From the IMG/VR virus record IMGVR_UViG_3300017760_000012, positions 1-43,666 of that record: DNA of 43,666 nucleotides. One strand, written 5' to 3'. Both the position numbers and the translations under genes were made by a program. The DNA comes from a virus. A model generated the notes under the pieces. That model had not been told where the DNA came from. It saw nothing but the letters and a program-made list of their open reading frames with translations, and searched no databases. Shown here in pieces: positions 21,854-30,494 of this stretch (positions are counted from its first letter, which is position 1; each line of letters opens with the position of its first letter).

Positions 21854-24178
21854 ATGAACGGGATAAACATTATGGATATAAATGTCACTAAGAGGGACGG
21901 CTCTCTCCAAAGCTTTGATTTAGAAAAAGTACATAAGGTACTAGAGTGGGCTGTAGAAGATATTTCAGGAGTATCACAATCTGAAATAGAACTAAAATCT
22001 AATATTCAATTGTATGATAAGATACCTGCATACGATATACACGAACTACTCATTAAGAGTGCATCTGAATTAATCTCTGAGCATACGCCGAATTATCAAT
22101 TTGTAGCGGCTCGATTAATCAATTATAAATTACGAAAAGAAGTTTATGGTCAGTATGAACCATGGTCTCTTGCGCGCATCATCATTGAAAATATTTCACG
22201 TGGAGTATACGATGGTGGGATTATGCAAAGTTATACTCGTGATGAAATAGATCAGTTAGATTCATACATAAAACATGATAGAGATGATCTATTTACATAT
22301 GCTGGAATGGAACAGTTCCGTGGTAAATACCTAGTACAAGATAGAAAAGAAAAGGTTTATTACGAAACACCGCAAATGCTGTATATGATGGTTGCAGCAA
22401 CTCTATTCTCAAACTACTCAAAAGAAACTCGAATGAAATTCGTGAAGGATTATTATGATGCAATTAGTCAATTTTATATATCACTCCCTACTCCGATTAT
22501 GGCAGGAGTACGTACTCCAACCCGTCAGTTTTCAAGTTGTGTGCTTATCGAATCTGGTGATAGTCTCGATTCTATTAATGCTACTGCAACCTCCATTGTA
22601 AAATATATAAGTAAGAAAGCAGGTATTGGAATCGGTGCTGGCTCTATTAGAGCTAACGGTGCTAAAGTAGGTGATGGTTCAGTTGTTCATACTGGACTTA
22701 TTCCATTCTTAAAATATTTTCAATCGGCAGTTAAATCATGCTCTCAAGGCGGTGTTCGTGGTGGTGCAGCAACTGTATATCTACCAATATGGCACTATGA
22801 ATTTGAGGACTTAGTAGTACTTAAAAATAATAAAGGAACTGAAGAAGGTCGTGTAAGACACATGGATTATGCGTTCCAATTAAATAAGTTAATGTATGAA
22901 AGACTATTAACAGGTGGTAATATAACGTTCTTTGATCCTAACGATGTTCCAGGATTGTATGAATCGTTCTTTGATGACCAAGAAAAATTTAAAGAGTTAT
23001 ACGAAAAATACGAAAGAGCATATTCTGTACGTAAAAAATCTTTACCAGCACTCGAAGTATTTCAACAGCTATTAACTGAAAGAAAAGATACTGGAAGAAT
23101 TTATGTAATGAATGTTGACCATGCAAATGATCATGGTGCATTTAAACCAGATAGAGCACCAATTAGAATGAGTAATTTATGCTGTGAAATTGATTTACCG
23201 ACAAAGCCATTGGAATCATATGATGACGATGAAGGTGAAATTTCACTATGCACATTATCAGCAATTAATTGGGGTTTAATTAACCATCCTGGCGAATTTA
23301 AAAAGTACTGTGAATTAGCAGTAAGAGGTTTAGATGAATTATTGGATTATCAAGCATATCCAATTCCAGCTGCAGAAAAATCTACAATGGCTCGAAGACC
23401 ATTAGGTATTGGTATTATAAACCTAGCTTATTTCTTAGCAAAAAGAGGATTAAAATACGATGAATCGGCATTTAAGGTTGTAGATGAATATGCTGAATCT
23501 TGGTCGTATTATCTTATTAGAGCTTCATCAAAACTAGCCAGAGAAAAAGGTAAAATATCTGCAATTGATGACACAAAATACGGCTCTGGAGTACTTCCAA
23601 TTGATACATATAAAGGTGCAGTAGATAATTTAATAGAGCATAAAGAACGCGTACCTTGGAAGCAATTAAGAACTCACTTAAAGGAACATGGTATTAGAAA
23701 CAGTACTCTCATGGCATTAATGCCAGCCGAAACATCTGCACAGATTAGTAATAGCACTAATGGTATTGAACCACCTAGAGCACTCGTATCTTATAAACAA
23801 TCTAAGGACGGTGTATTAGCTCAGGTTGTTCCAGGATACCACCATTTAAAAAATAAATATGATTTATTGTGGGATCAAGAAGGAACCGATGGATATCTCA
23901 AGATATGCGCAATCCTTCAAAAGTATATTGATCAGGGTATTAGTGTTAATACTTCTTACAATCCAGAAAAGTTTGAAGACAATAAAATTCCTATGTCATT
24001 AATGATACAGGACCTTGTTAATGCATACAAATTTGGATTAAAACAACTCTACTATTTTAACACTCATGATGGTGCAGGAGAAATGAAAGACGATGACCAT
24101 CACCCATACGATAGTGGAACAACTGAAACCCAGTCAGTAATTATTGACGATGACGATTGCGAAAGCTGTAAAATATAA
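21854..24178 (+). CDS. nrdA: Class Ia ribonucleotide reductase, large subunit
   Basis: The 774-aa protein is NrdA, which reduces ribonucleotides to deoxyribonucleotides. The N-terminal ATP-cone begins INVTKRDGSLQSFDLEKVHK. Active-site cysteines appear in TRQFSSCVLIESGDS (Cys229) and SNLCCEIDLP (about 442-443). The C-terminal redox pair is in DDDDCESCKI. An ATG at 21872 (M-D-I-N-V-T) is a possible alternative start; neither has a strong ribosome site. NrdB, a small membrane protein and glutaredoxin follow, so the whole dNTP-making unit is in one operon. Confidence 0.95.
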   Translation: MNGINIMDINVTKRDGSLQSFDLEKVHKVLEWAVEDISGVSQSEIELKSNIQLYDKIPAYDIHELLIKSASELISEHTPNYQFVAARLINYKLRKEVYGQYEPWSLARIIIENISRGVYDGGIMQSYTRDEIDQLDSYIKHDRDDLFTYAGMEQFRGKYLVQDRKEKVYYETPQMLYMMVAATLFSNYSKETRMKFVKDYYDAISQFYISLPTPIMAGVRTPTRQFSSCVLIESGDSLDSINATATSIVKYISKKAGIGIGAGSIRANGAKVGDGSVVHTGLIPFLKYFQSAVKSCSQGGVRGGAATVYLPIWHYEFEDLVVLKNNKGTEEGRVRHMDYAFQLNKLMYERLLTGGNITFFDPNDVPGLYESFFDDQEKFKELYEKYERAYSVRKKSLPALEVFQQLLTERKDTGRIYVMNVDHANDHGAFKPDRAPIRMSNLCCEIDLPTKPLESYDDDEGEISLCTLSAINWGLINHPGEFKKYCELAVRGLDELLDYQAYPIPAAEKSTMARRPLGIGIINLAYFLAKRGLKYDESAFKVVDEYAESWSYYLIRASSKLAREKGKISAIDDTKYGSGVLPIDTYKGAVDNLIEHKERVPWKQLRTHLKEHGIRNSTLMALMPAETSAQISNSTNGIEPPRALVSYKQSKDGVLAQVVPGYHHLKNKYDLLWDQEGTDGYLKICAILQKYIDQGISVNTSYNPEKFEDNKIPMSLMIQDLVNAYKFGLKQLYYFNTHDGAGEMKDDDHHPYDSGTTETQSVIIDDDDCESCKI

Positions 24179-24189
24179 AGGATATATAA

Positions 24190-25263
24190 ATGGCAATACT
24201 GAAAAAAAATAAAAAATCTCATTTAGCAAAAAACATGTTTTTAGATGAAGCAGTAGATATACAAAGATTCGACGTTTTAAAATATCCACAAATAGATAAA
24301 ATTACAGAAAAACAACTTGGATTCTTTTGGAGGCCCGAAGAGGTAGATATTTCAAAAGATAAAAAGGATTTTGAAGGATTAACTGAACACGAAAAACACA
24401 TTTTTACAAGTAATCTTAAAAGACAAATTCTTTTAGATTCTGTTCAAGGTAGAGCACCAAACCTAGCATTTTTACCAATTGCAAGTTTACCAGAAATTGA
24501 AAACTGGATTGAAACTTGGAGCTTCTTTGAAACAATCCATAGTAGATCATATACACATATTATACGAAATGTTTATGCGGATCCTTCATTGGTTTTTGAT
24601 AGTATGCTTAATGTTAAAGAAATATTGGATTGTGGTAACGATATCGCTAAGTATTATGACGATTTAATCGATTGTAATGCAGGTCCAACAAATAAACTTG
24701 ACCATAAAAGAGCACTATATATGTGCTTAATGTCAGCTAATGCTTTAGAAGGCATTAGGTTTTATGTGTCATTTGCATGTTCTTGGGCATTTGCCGAACT
24801 TAAAAAAATGGAAGGTAATGCAAAGATCATTAAGTTTATCGCTAGAGACGAAAATACACATTTGGCAGGTACAACAGTTTTAATTAAAAATCTATTAAAA
24901 GAAGATAAAGATTATATTAAAATTGCGAAGGAAATGGAAGAAGATGTAATTAAATTATTTACTAATGTTATTGAACAAGAAAAACAATGGGCACATTACC
25001 TATTTAGAGATGGCTCTATGATTGGTCTTAACGAAAATATTTTAGGTAATTATATTGAATGGATTGGTTGTAAGAGAATGAGAGCATTAGGTTTAACATG
25101 CCCTTACACTGTTCCTAAAATAAACCCATTACCATGGACTGAGAAATGGATTGGTGGTGGAAACGTACAAGTAGCTCCACAGGAAACCGAAATTAGTTCA
25201 TATGTAACTGGTGGTGTTAAACAAGATGTTGATCAAAAGGCATTATCAGGATTGAGCCTATGA
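24190..25263 (+). CDS. nrdB: Class Ia ribonucleotide reductase, small subunit
   Basis: The 357-aa protein matches NrdB, which holds the diiron-tyrosyl radical used by NrdA. Metal-ligand helices are seen in ENWIETWSFFETIHSRSYTH (ExxH) and KFIARDENTHLAGT (ExxH). The usual R2 length and the following helical segments agree. AAAGGATATATAA precedes the ATG. Its stop overlaps the next start. The C-terminal tail has DVDQKALSGLSL, which would dock to NrdA. Confidence 0.95.
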   Translation: MAILKKNKKSHLAKNMFLDEAVDIQRFDVLKYPQIDKITEKQLGFFWRPEEVDISKDKKDFEGLTEHEKHIFTSNLKRQILLDSVQGRAPNLAFLPIASLPEIENWIETWSFFETIHSRSYTHIIRNVYADPSLVFDSMLNVKEILDCGNDIAKYYDDLIDCNAGPTNKLDHKRALYMCLMSANALEGIRFYVSFACSWAFAELKKMEGNAKIIKFIARDENTHLAGTTVLIKNLLKEDKDYIKIAKEMEEDVIKLFTNVIEQEKQWAHYLFRDGSMIGLNENILGNYIEWIGCKRMRALGLTCPYTVPKINPLPWTEKWIGGGNVQVAPQETEISSYVTGGVKQDVDQKALSGLSL

Positions 25264-25454
25264 TGCATATACCATGGTTTACAAGACCTGAAAAAGTTTT
25301 ACAAGTAGTAAACTTAGCACCAAGTGAATCTTGGATAGAAAAATTAACAGAAATACATCCTATGAAACAAATCTTCTGGGCATCAATAATTCAATTTATT
25401 GTGTTCGGTTTTATGTTATTTTCATTTTGGATGATTAACGGAGTAGTAAATTGA
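25260..25454 (+). CDS. Small single-pass membrane protein between nrdB and grx (64 aa)
   Basis: Starts at ATG 25260 or 25263, overlapping the nrdB stop. The N-terminus MMHIPWFTRPEKVLQVVNLA precedes a hydrophobic helix (FWASIIQFIVFGFMLFSFWM). It overlaps the glutaredoxin start by 4 nt. I do not recognise a family. Its fixed place in a dNTP operon suggests it may tether the pathway to the membrane, which is speculation. Confidence 0.65.
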   Translation: MMHIPWFTRPEKVLQVVNLAPSESWIEKLTEIHPMKQIFWASIIQFIVFGFMLFSFWMINGVVN

Positions 25455-25684
25455 ATATAGAAATTTGGGGTAAAGAGCCATGCCCATTTTGCACAATGGC
25501 AAAAAATTTATGTGAATCTAAAGGATTAGAATTTACGTATAAACACTACGGAATAGATTTTAGTAGAAACGAAATGTTAGATACATTTCCAGCTGCAAGA
25601 ACATTTCCTCAAATTATTGTTAACGAAGAAAAAATTGGTGGGTATGATAACTTAAAGGCTCTGTTAGAATGTCAACCACAATAA
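25451..25684 (+). CDS. Glutaredoxin
   Basis: The 77-aa protein is a glutaredoxin with C-P-F-C at residues 11-14 (KEPCPFCTMAKNLCESKG), the cis-Pro TFPQIIV and IGGYDNLKALL. It probably reduces NrdA in the same operon. The start codon is TTG at 25451, overlapping the previous stop; no ATG lies near the conserved N-terminus MNIEIWGKEPC. Confidence 0.9.
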   Translation: MNIEIWGKEPCPFCTMAKNLCESKGLEFTYKHYGIDFSRNEMLDTFPAARTFPQIIVNEEKIGGYDNLKALLECQPQ

Positions 25685-25839
25685 TAGAATGTAGTATTTG
25701 TTTTCATGCTTCTGAAATTTATTATGAAATTGATGAAGACGACAACCCAGACCTACTACCAAAGCATTGTCCATTTTGTGGTTATAAAGAACCAGAAGAA
25801 GACGATGAAGAAGATTGGGACGATATAGACGATACATAA
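25669..25839 (+). CDS. Small zinc-ribbon protein with acidic tail (56 aa)
   Basis: A short ORF overlapping the end of glutaredoxin by 16 nt. Two Cys pairs, ECSICFHASE and KHCPFCGYKE, form a zinc ribbon. The C-terminal 17 residues are almost all acidic (EPEEDDEEDWDDIDDT). Such proteins can bind nucleic acid or protein, but no role can be assigned. It ends just before the GIY-YIG gene. Confidence 0.7.
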   Translation: MSTTIIECSICFHASEIYYEIDEDDNPDLLPKHCPFCGYKEPEEDDEEDWDDIDDT

Positions 25840-25842
25840 ATA
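25835..25842 (+). promoter_or_regulatory. Late promoter-like box CATAAATA
   Basis: CATAAATA differs from the T4 late box only in the first base and fits a looser NATAAATA form. It ends 5 nt before the ATG at 25848, the same spacing as the TATAAATA box at 32775. The predicted start site would be the A of the ATG. Confidence 0.45.
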
Positions 25843-25847
25843 TAATT

Positions 25848-26270
25848 ATGGAATGGTTATATGAAGGTAAAGTGTTTGTCCCACCAGAGAACTTTAGTTC
25901 TGATGATTACTATGGTTTCGTTTATGAAATAACAAATCGTTGTAATGGAAAAAAGTATATAGGAAAGAAGTTTTTCTGGAGTCAGAAAACATTACCTAAA
26001 ACAAAAAGTAGAAAACGTAGAAAGAAAATATTAATAGAATCTGATTGGAGAAAGTATTTTGGATCGAATAAAATTTTATGTGAAGAAGTTAAAACTCAAG
26101 GCGAAGATATTTTCTATAGAAATATATTATATCTATGCAAAACTAAGGGTGAATGTGCTTACCTGGAAGCGAAAGAACAATTTGATAAAGAAGTACTAAT
26201 GAGCGATACATATTATAATGGTATTATAAATGTAAGACTTGGCGGAAATGCAGTAAAAGGGCTAAAATAA
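25848..26270 (+). CDS. GIY-YIG endonuclease
   Basis: The start is ATG 25848; an earlier in-frame start at 25815 would lie inside the previous gene. The product, 140 aa, has the GIY-YIG core as GFVYEITNRCNGKKYIGKK, where GFVYEI and KYIG are the two signature strands. It continues with a basic helix (KTKSRKRRKKILIESDWRKY) and a late glutamate in AYLEAKEQF. These nucleases cut DNA and many are mobile (homing) in phages, often near nrd genes. A host-DNA degradation role is the alternative. No DNA-binding tail domain is seen. Confidence 0.75.
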   Translation: MEWLYEGKVFVPPENFSSDDYYGFVYEITNRCNGKKYIGKKFFWSQKTLPKTKSRKRRKKILIESDWRKYFGSNKILCEEVKTQGEDIFYRNILYLCKTKGECAYLEAKEQFDKEVLMSDTYYNGIINVRLGGNAVKGLK

Positions 26271-26273
26271 CAC

Positions 26274-26302
26274 TGTACAATTAATGGAATATATGGTATA
26301 AT
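26274..26302 (+). promoter_or_regulatory. Sigma70-type extended -10 promoter (TGTACA-N17-TATAAT)
   Basis: TGTACA at 26274-26279 and TATAAT at 26297-26302, spacer 17 nt ending TATGG. The predicted start site at about 26309 coincides with the ATG of the next gene. Confidence 0.8.
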
Positions 26303-26308
26303 AACACT

Positions 26309-26707
26309 ATGAAAGCAGAAAAAAGTAATGTAATTCAGTTTCCAACAGAACGTAGAAAAGCTGAAGTAGAAGAAGAAAGAATGGACATCATGCTTCAAAA
26401 CGAAGATGATGCTATTAATGTCTCACATTATATAATGGATCTAATACAATCAGCATTAGATGAATTATCAGTAGAATATCCAGATCTTAACATTGATATG
26501 GCAGATACTGATGACGTTAACTATAAAGATTTTATGGTTATTCTAAATATGCTGGTTAGTTTATTTTTCAGAAGAGCTGGAATGGATCATATCTTACACG
26601 AAGATTTAGAGTCATCCTATGAAAAATTAGCTGCTTTAGTTGCTTTCAGACTAGAGGATTACCAATTAACAGTAGAGGACATTGACGACGAAGATGATAT
26701 TACTTGA
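26309..26707 (+). CDS. Acidic 'VIQFP' hypothetical protein, possibly leaderless (132 aa)
   Basis: The ATG begins only 7 nt after the -10 box, so the mRNA may start at the ATG. The start is supported by the N-terminal MKAEKSNVIQFPTERRKAEV, since 'N-V-[IV]-Q-F-P' N-termini occur in many small bacterial and phage proteins. The rest is acidic and helical (NVSHYIMDLIQSALDELSVE), with a strongly acidic C-terminus. It overlaps the exonuclease start by 14 nt. The function is unknown. Confidence 0.7.
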   Translation: MKAEKSNVIQFPTERRKAEVEEERMDIMLQNEDDAINVSHYIMDLIQSALDELSVEYPDLNIDMADTDDVNYKDFMVILNMLVSLFFRRAGMDHILHEDLESSYEKLAALVAFRLEDYQLTVEDIDDEDDIT

Positions 26708-27554
26708 TTATAGCCAAATCGCACTATCAAATATTATAGTGCAAAAACTAAATGATGAAAAAATGATTAGACATATGATACTAAACAGTATTAGAATGTA
26801 TAATAAAAAATACCGAGCAGAATACGGACAAATGGTTATTTGTGCTGATGGTATGAATACCTGGAGAAAAAGTTTTTTTCCAGAATATAAAGCTCATAGA
26901 AAAAAGAAGAGAGCAGAAACTGATTCAACTATGGATTGGAATGAAGTATTTAGAATTTTAAATTTAGTTAGAGAAGAACTTAAAGATAATTTTCCATATA
27001 AAGTAGTACATATGGAAGGTGCAGAAGCTGATGATATTATTGGTGCTTTAGTACAAAATACTCAAGAGTTTGGCAATCATGAACCAGTAATGATTATATC
27101 TTCTGATAAAGATTTTATACAATTACACAAATATTCAAATGTGAAACAGTTTTCACCAATTCAAAAGAAAGCTGTTTCAGATAAAAATCCTAGGACATAT
27201 TGTTTTGAACATATATGTCGTGGCGACAAGGGCGATGGTATACCAAATATACTATCGCCTGATAACTCTTTTGTTGATGAAATTAGGCAATCGCCAATGA
27301 CGCAAAAGAAAATAGCTTATTGGTTAGAAAACTCCGATAAGTTACAGGAAGTGATGACAACTGAGGAATTCAGAAATTACCAAAGGAATAAGAAACTTAT
27401 TGATTTGGAAGAAATCCCGGTTGATCTATCTCAAACTATTATAAATAATTTTGTAGAGCAAAAGCCAGCTATGCGAATGAAAGTTTTAAACTATCTAATT
27501 AAAAACAGATTGAAGAATCTGGTTGAATGTGCGGAGGAATTTTACAATGGCTAA
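26694..27554 (+). CDS. rnh: T4 RNase H-like 5'-3' exonuclease
   Basis: The start is ATG 26694 (MILLDYSQIALSN); an in-frame TTG at 26682 is possible. The 286-aa protein matches T4 RNase H, a FEN/5' nuclease that removes RNA primers on the lagging strand. Metal-binding acidic residues are in MILLDYS, VICADGMNTWRKSFFPEYKA, MEGAEADDIIGAL, ISSDKDFIQLH and RGDKGDGIPN. NVKQFSPIQKK matches the T4 protein closely. It works with gp41, encoded elsewhere in the window. Confidence 0.88.
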   Translation: MILLDYSQIALSNIIVQKLNDEKMIRHMILNSIRMYNKKYRAEYGQMVICADGMNTWRKSFFPEYKAHRKKKRAETDSTMDWNEVFRILNLVREELKDNFPYKVVHMEGAEADDIIGALVQNTQEFGNHEPVMIISSDKDFIQLHKYSNVKQFSPIQKKAVSDKNPRTYCFEHICRGDKGDGIPNILSPDNSFVDEIRQSPMTQKKIAYWLENSDKLQEVMTTEEFRNYQRNKKLIDLEEIPVDLSQTIINNFVEQKPAMRMKVLNYLIKNRLKNLVECAEEFYNG

Positions 27555-28020
27555 TTTATTAATCTCTGAGGTATTAGCTAATACCGGTAAAAAAAGAGGA
27601 AAAGCTGAGAAGCAAAAATATCTAAAAGACAACTATTCAGTTGCCTTAATTACAGTACTTAAAGGAGCTTGGGATCCCATTGTAGAATGGAATCTTCCTG
27701 AGGGTGTGCCACCTTACACAAAGGACGATGCACCTATAGGACATAGTTCTAGTAATCTGCATTTAGAGCAGAAAAGATTACCTTACTTTGTTAAAGGTCA
27801 TCCCTTAGCAAAGGGATTACCAAACAGTAAGGTAGAAAAAATGTTTATCGACATGTTAGAATCAGTACATCCTGACGAAGCCGATATTCTTATTGCAATG
27901 AAGGACAAGGCGTTCACCGGTAAATTCGGTGGTGTTACTAAAAAAATGGTAGCAGAAGTTTGGCCTGACCTATTTAGTGATATGGTGTTAGATGACGCTA
28001 TTATTGATAAAGCAATCTAA
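27547..28020 (+). CDS. Conserved phage protein of unknown function (157 aa)
   Basis: The start is ATG 27547, just after GGAGGAATTTTACA; earlier in-frame starts lie deep in the exonuclease gene. It begins MANLLISEVLANTGKKRGKA, with a basic stretch. A helical C-terminal half (MFIDMLESVHPDEADILIAM) follows. I recall a T4-like phage family of this type (DUF6433) but cannot confirm it. It overlaps the exonuclease by 8 nt, suggesting a replication-linked role. Confidence 0.7.
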   Translation: MANLLISEVLANTGKKRGKAEKQKYLKDNYSVALITVLKGAWDPIVEWNLPEGVPPYTKDDAPIGHSSSNLHLEQKRLPYFVKGHPLAKGLPNSKVEKMFIDMLESVHPDEADILIAMKDKAFTGKFGGVTKKMVAEVWPDLFSDMVLDDAIIDKAI

Positions 28021-28097
28021 TTAAAATTAACTTAACAGGAGAACCCAATACCTATATTATGTTTTTTTAAATTTTAACTAACCAACAAGGAGAATCC

Positions 28098-28262
28098 ATG
28101 CACGAGATTCATCGATTGAGGCGAGATATCATTGAAACTAAACATTATAGAATGAGATTAATTAAAAAAGGCAAAGAAGTTCTGGCATATAAAATGGCTA
28201 AAAAAGTATTATATATGGAAAAGAATCTTCAAGACCTTGAACAGGTATATATGGGGAGGTAA
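28098..28262 (+). CDS. Small basic helical protein (54 aa)
   Basis: A short ORF preceded by AACAAGGAGAATCC, a strong ribosome site. The product MHEIHRLRRDIIETKHYRMR and the following LIKKGKEVLAYKMAKK are basic and helical. The 77 nt between the previous gene and this one contain only an AT-rich stretch with a TTTTTTT run and a second AGGAGAA. The terminator at 28270 follows its stop by 8 nt. Confidence 0.6.
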   Translation: MHEIHRLRRDIIETKHYRMRLIKKGKEVLAYKMAKKVLYMEKNLQDLEQVYMGR

Positions 28263-28269
28263 CCATGGG

Positions 28270-28297
28270 GTTAACCTCACTCGTGGGGTTAACTTTT
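28270..28297 (+). terminator. Rho-independent terminator
   Basis: GTTAACCTCA at 28270-28279 pairs with TGGGGTTAAC at 28284-28293 (one G-T wobble) around a CTCG loop, followed by TTTT at 28294-28297. It separates the exonuclease unit from the promoter that begins 13 nt later. Confidence 0.85.
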
Positions 28298-28309
28298 ACT
28301 AAAAACATG

Positions 28310-28338
28310 TGTACATGTGCAGTAAAGTATGGTATAAT
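28310..28338 (+). promoter_or_regulatory. Sigma70-type extended -10 promoter (TGTACA-N17-TATAAT)
   Basis: TGTACA at 28310-28315 and TATAAT at 28333-28338, spacer 17 nt ending TATGG. It starts the block from 28366 to about 31150, right after the terminator. Confidence 0.8.
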
Positions 28339-28365
28339 GGTATTATATTACAAACAGGTTATATT

Positions 28366-28920
28366 ATGAATATATTTATCTTAAATGATGATCCAGTGAA
28401 AGCAGCACAAGACCAGTGCGATAAACATGTGGTGAAAATGATTGTAGAATCAGCTCAAATGCTTTCTACAGTACATCGTATGCTTGATGGCGTAATGGAA
28501 CGTAGGCCATCAAAGTCTGGTTCCATGTTACAATACTTTAAACTCAATGACGAAAGAGAAGACATTCTATATAAAGCATGTCATTTTAATCATCCATCTA
28601 CCGTATGGACTAGAGAATCAGTGCATAATTACAAATGGCATTATGAACATTTTGTAGCCTTATGTGATGAGTATACATACAGATATGGTAAAATACATGC
28701 GACAGATACAAAGCTCAGAGGTGAGTTATATGACACACCAGATAATATTCCTCAAATACCAATGACACCGTTTAAATTAGCAATGGCTTCATTTCCGGAA
28801 TGTATATCAGAATGTCCAATTACGTCATATCGTAAATTTTACGAAACAAAACAACATAGGTTCAACATGGCTTGGACTAAACGAGAAGTACCGGAGTGGT
28901 TTAATTATGCCAATGTATGA
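28366..28920 (+). CDS. Conserved phage protein, 'CDKHVVKM' family (184 aa)
   Basis: The start is ATG 28366; the earlier in-frame ATG at 28309 precedes the promoter and cannot be used. It begins MNIFILNDDPVKAAQDQCDK then HVVKMIVESAQMLSTVHRML. This pattern recurs in T4-like marine phages as an uncharacterised protein. Conserved His and Cys (CDKH, KACHFNHPSTVW) suggest a metal or nucleic-acid site. The function is unknown. It overlaps the next gene by 14 nt. Confidence 0.75.
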   Translation: MNIFILNDDPVKAAQDQCDKHVVKMIVESAQMLSTVHRMLDGVMERRPSKSGSMLQYFKLNDEREDILYKACHFNHPSTVWTRESVHNYKWHYEHFVALCDEYTYRYGKIHATDTKLRGELYDTPDNIPQIPMTPFKLAMASFPECISECPITSYRKFYETKQHRFNMAWTKREVPEWFNYANV

Positions 28921-29149
28921 TTTTAAAAATTTAGAAACTGGTGAAGTAGAAACTAAAATGATGTCAATTGCTGACATGCAAGAATATGTTAAGGATCCAA
29001 ATATTCAGCAGGTTATATCTCCATCTCATATAGGTTATGAAGGAAATAAATCTATATTAACAAGAGCTGGAGGTGGTTGGAAAGAAGTTCAAGATAGAAT
29101 TAAAAGTGGATTACCACCACAGGATAGGGATAAAATTAAAACGCAATGA
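28907..29149 (+). CDS. FmdB-like small protein lacking zinc cysteines (80 aa)
   Basis: Begins MPMYDFKNLETGEVETKMMS. The start resembles FmdB-type zinc-ribbon regulators (MPxYDF), but the two Cys pairs are absent. KSILTRAGGGWKEVQDRIKS follows. Probably a phage family derived from such proteins; the function is unknown. It overlaps phoH by 4 nt. Confidence 0.65.
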   Translation: MPMYDFKNLETGEVETKMMSIADMQEYVKDPNIQQVISPSHIGYEGNKSILTRAGGGWKEVQDRIKSGLPPQDRDKIKTQ

Positions 29150-29829
29150 ATAAGAAGCCATCAAAACTTAGAATTGAGCATTTAGCTAAATTAGAACCAC
29201 TAACAGAAAACCAAAAACTAGCATTTGATTCATTTGCTTCTGGTAATCATATGTGCTTAGATGGTTCAGCAGGTACAGGTAAAACTTTTATATCACTATA
29301 TCTTGCACTAGAAGCTGTCTTAAAGAAAGAATACAGTAAGGTTATTATTGTTCGTTCTGCAGTTCCTACAAGGGATATGGGATTTCTACCAGGAACACAA
29401 GAAGAAAAAGAAGATGCATACACTGCACCTTATAAAGCTATTGTTAATGATTTATTTCAAGATAACGATGGATGGTCCAAAATGGTCCAAAATAAAAATA
29501 TAGAGTTTCTTACAACTTCGTTTATAAGAGGATTAACTATTAAGAATGCAATTGTAATAGTTGATGAATCTCAAAACTGTAATTACCATGAGCTATGTTC
29601 AGTAATCACAAGGTTAGGTGAAGACTGCCGATTTATAATGTCAGGTGATTATTACCAATCCGATTTTACAAGAAATGGTGATAAAGACGGAATTAAAGAA
29701 TTTATTAACATTATTCAAAACATGAAATATTTTGATCATATCGAATTTTCATGGGAAGATATCGTACGAAGTGGATTCGTAAGAGACTTTATTATGACAA
29801 AGGAATTATATGAAAATGGGAAACTTTAA
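29146..29829 (+). CDS. phoH: PhoH-like ATPase
   Basis: The 227-aa protein is a PhoH-family P-loop ATPase. Walker A is GSAGTGKT at residues 40-47. VIIVRSAVPTRDMGFLPGT is the family signature, AIVIVDESQNCNYHEL is Walker B, and RFIMSGDYYQSD matches the sensor segment. phoH is common in marine phages, and its role during infection is not settled (phosphate stress or RNA metabolism have been proposed). It overlaps both neighbours. Confidence 0.92.
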   Translation: MNKKPSKLRIEHLAKLEPLTENQKLAFDSFASGNHMCLDGSAGTGKTFISLYLALEAVLKKEYSKVIIVRSAVPTRDMGFLPGTQEEKEDAYTAPYKAIVNDLFQDNDGWSKMVQNKNIEFLTTSFIRGLTIKNAIVIVDESQNCNYHELCSVITRLGEDCRFIMSGDYYQSDFTRNGDKDGIKEFINIIQNMKYFDHIEFSWEDIVRSGFVRDFIMTKELYENGKL

Positions 29830-30493
29830 ACATGAACCAATTGATCTTGGCTATACAGACCTTACTGCACAATCTACTGGCTCTGGGCGAGAATACGCCG
29901 ATCCTGATAATAATCGCTATCCTAGTGTTACAACAGTACTTTCAATATTAAGCGAAGATCATATTCGTGCTTGGAGAGCTCGTGTTGGTGAAGAAGAAGC
30001 CAATAGGATATCACGAAGAGCTTCTACAAGAGGCACAAAAGTACATGCTGTACTAGAGAAATACGTAGATAACGATAAAGATTATTTAGATGGTGCAAAT
30101 CCAATTGTTACTTCTAATTTTCTTGAAGTTAAAAAGATTTTAGATGAAAGGCTAAGCTTGGTTTATGCACAAGAAGCAGCACTATATTCTAAACACTTAG
30201 GATTGGCTGGAAGGGTCGATTGTGTTGGTGTATGGGATGGTAAAAATTCTATTATAGATTATAAAACAGCAGCCAAACATAAACGAAAAGAATGGTGTGA
30301 AAACTATTTTATTCAAGAAACTGCATATGCTATTATGTGGGAAGAAAGAACAGGAATGCCAATCACTCAATTGGTAACTGTAATCGCAGGAGACGAAGGC
30401 GCACAAGTTTTTGTTGAACATCGCGATAATTGGAGCAATAAGTTATTAGAGACAATTGCTGAATACAAAAAACGTAAGATTTTCGGGAGATAA
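29810..30493 (+). CDS. PD-(D/E)XK nuclease, RecB/MGME1-like
   Basis: The 227-aa protein begins at ATG 29810 (or 29816). It contains TRGTKVHAVLEKYV (conserved His79), E122 in AQEAALYS, and GLAGRVDCVGVWDGKNSIID-Y-K with D137, D150 and K152. This is the PD-(D/E)XK core of RecB-like exonucleases such as MGME1 and Cas4. A later QETAYAIMW motif (QxxxY) also fits. It probably degrades or trims single-stranded DNA in phage replication or host-DNA breakdown. It overlaps phoH by 20 nt. Confidence 0.85.
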   Translation: MKMGNFKHEPIDLGYTDLTAQSTGSGREYADPDNNRYPSVTTVLSILSEDHIRAWRARVGEEEANRISRRASTRGTKVHAVLEKYVDNDKDYLDGANPIVTSNFLEVKKILDERLSLVYAQEAALYSKHLGLAGRVDCVGVWDGKNSIIDYKTAAKHKRKEWCENYFIQETAYAIMWEERTGMPITQLVTVIAGDEGAQVFVEHRDNWSNKLLETIAEYKKRKIFGR

Positions 30494-30494
30494 T

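Noticed and set aside
28021-28097. A tiny ORF (ATGTTTTTTTAA) after AGGAGAA
   Set aside because: Two sense codons after the start at most; more likely part of an AT-rich spacer.
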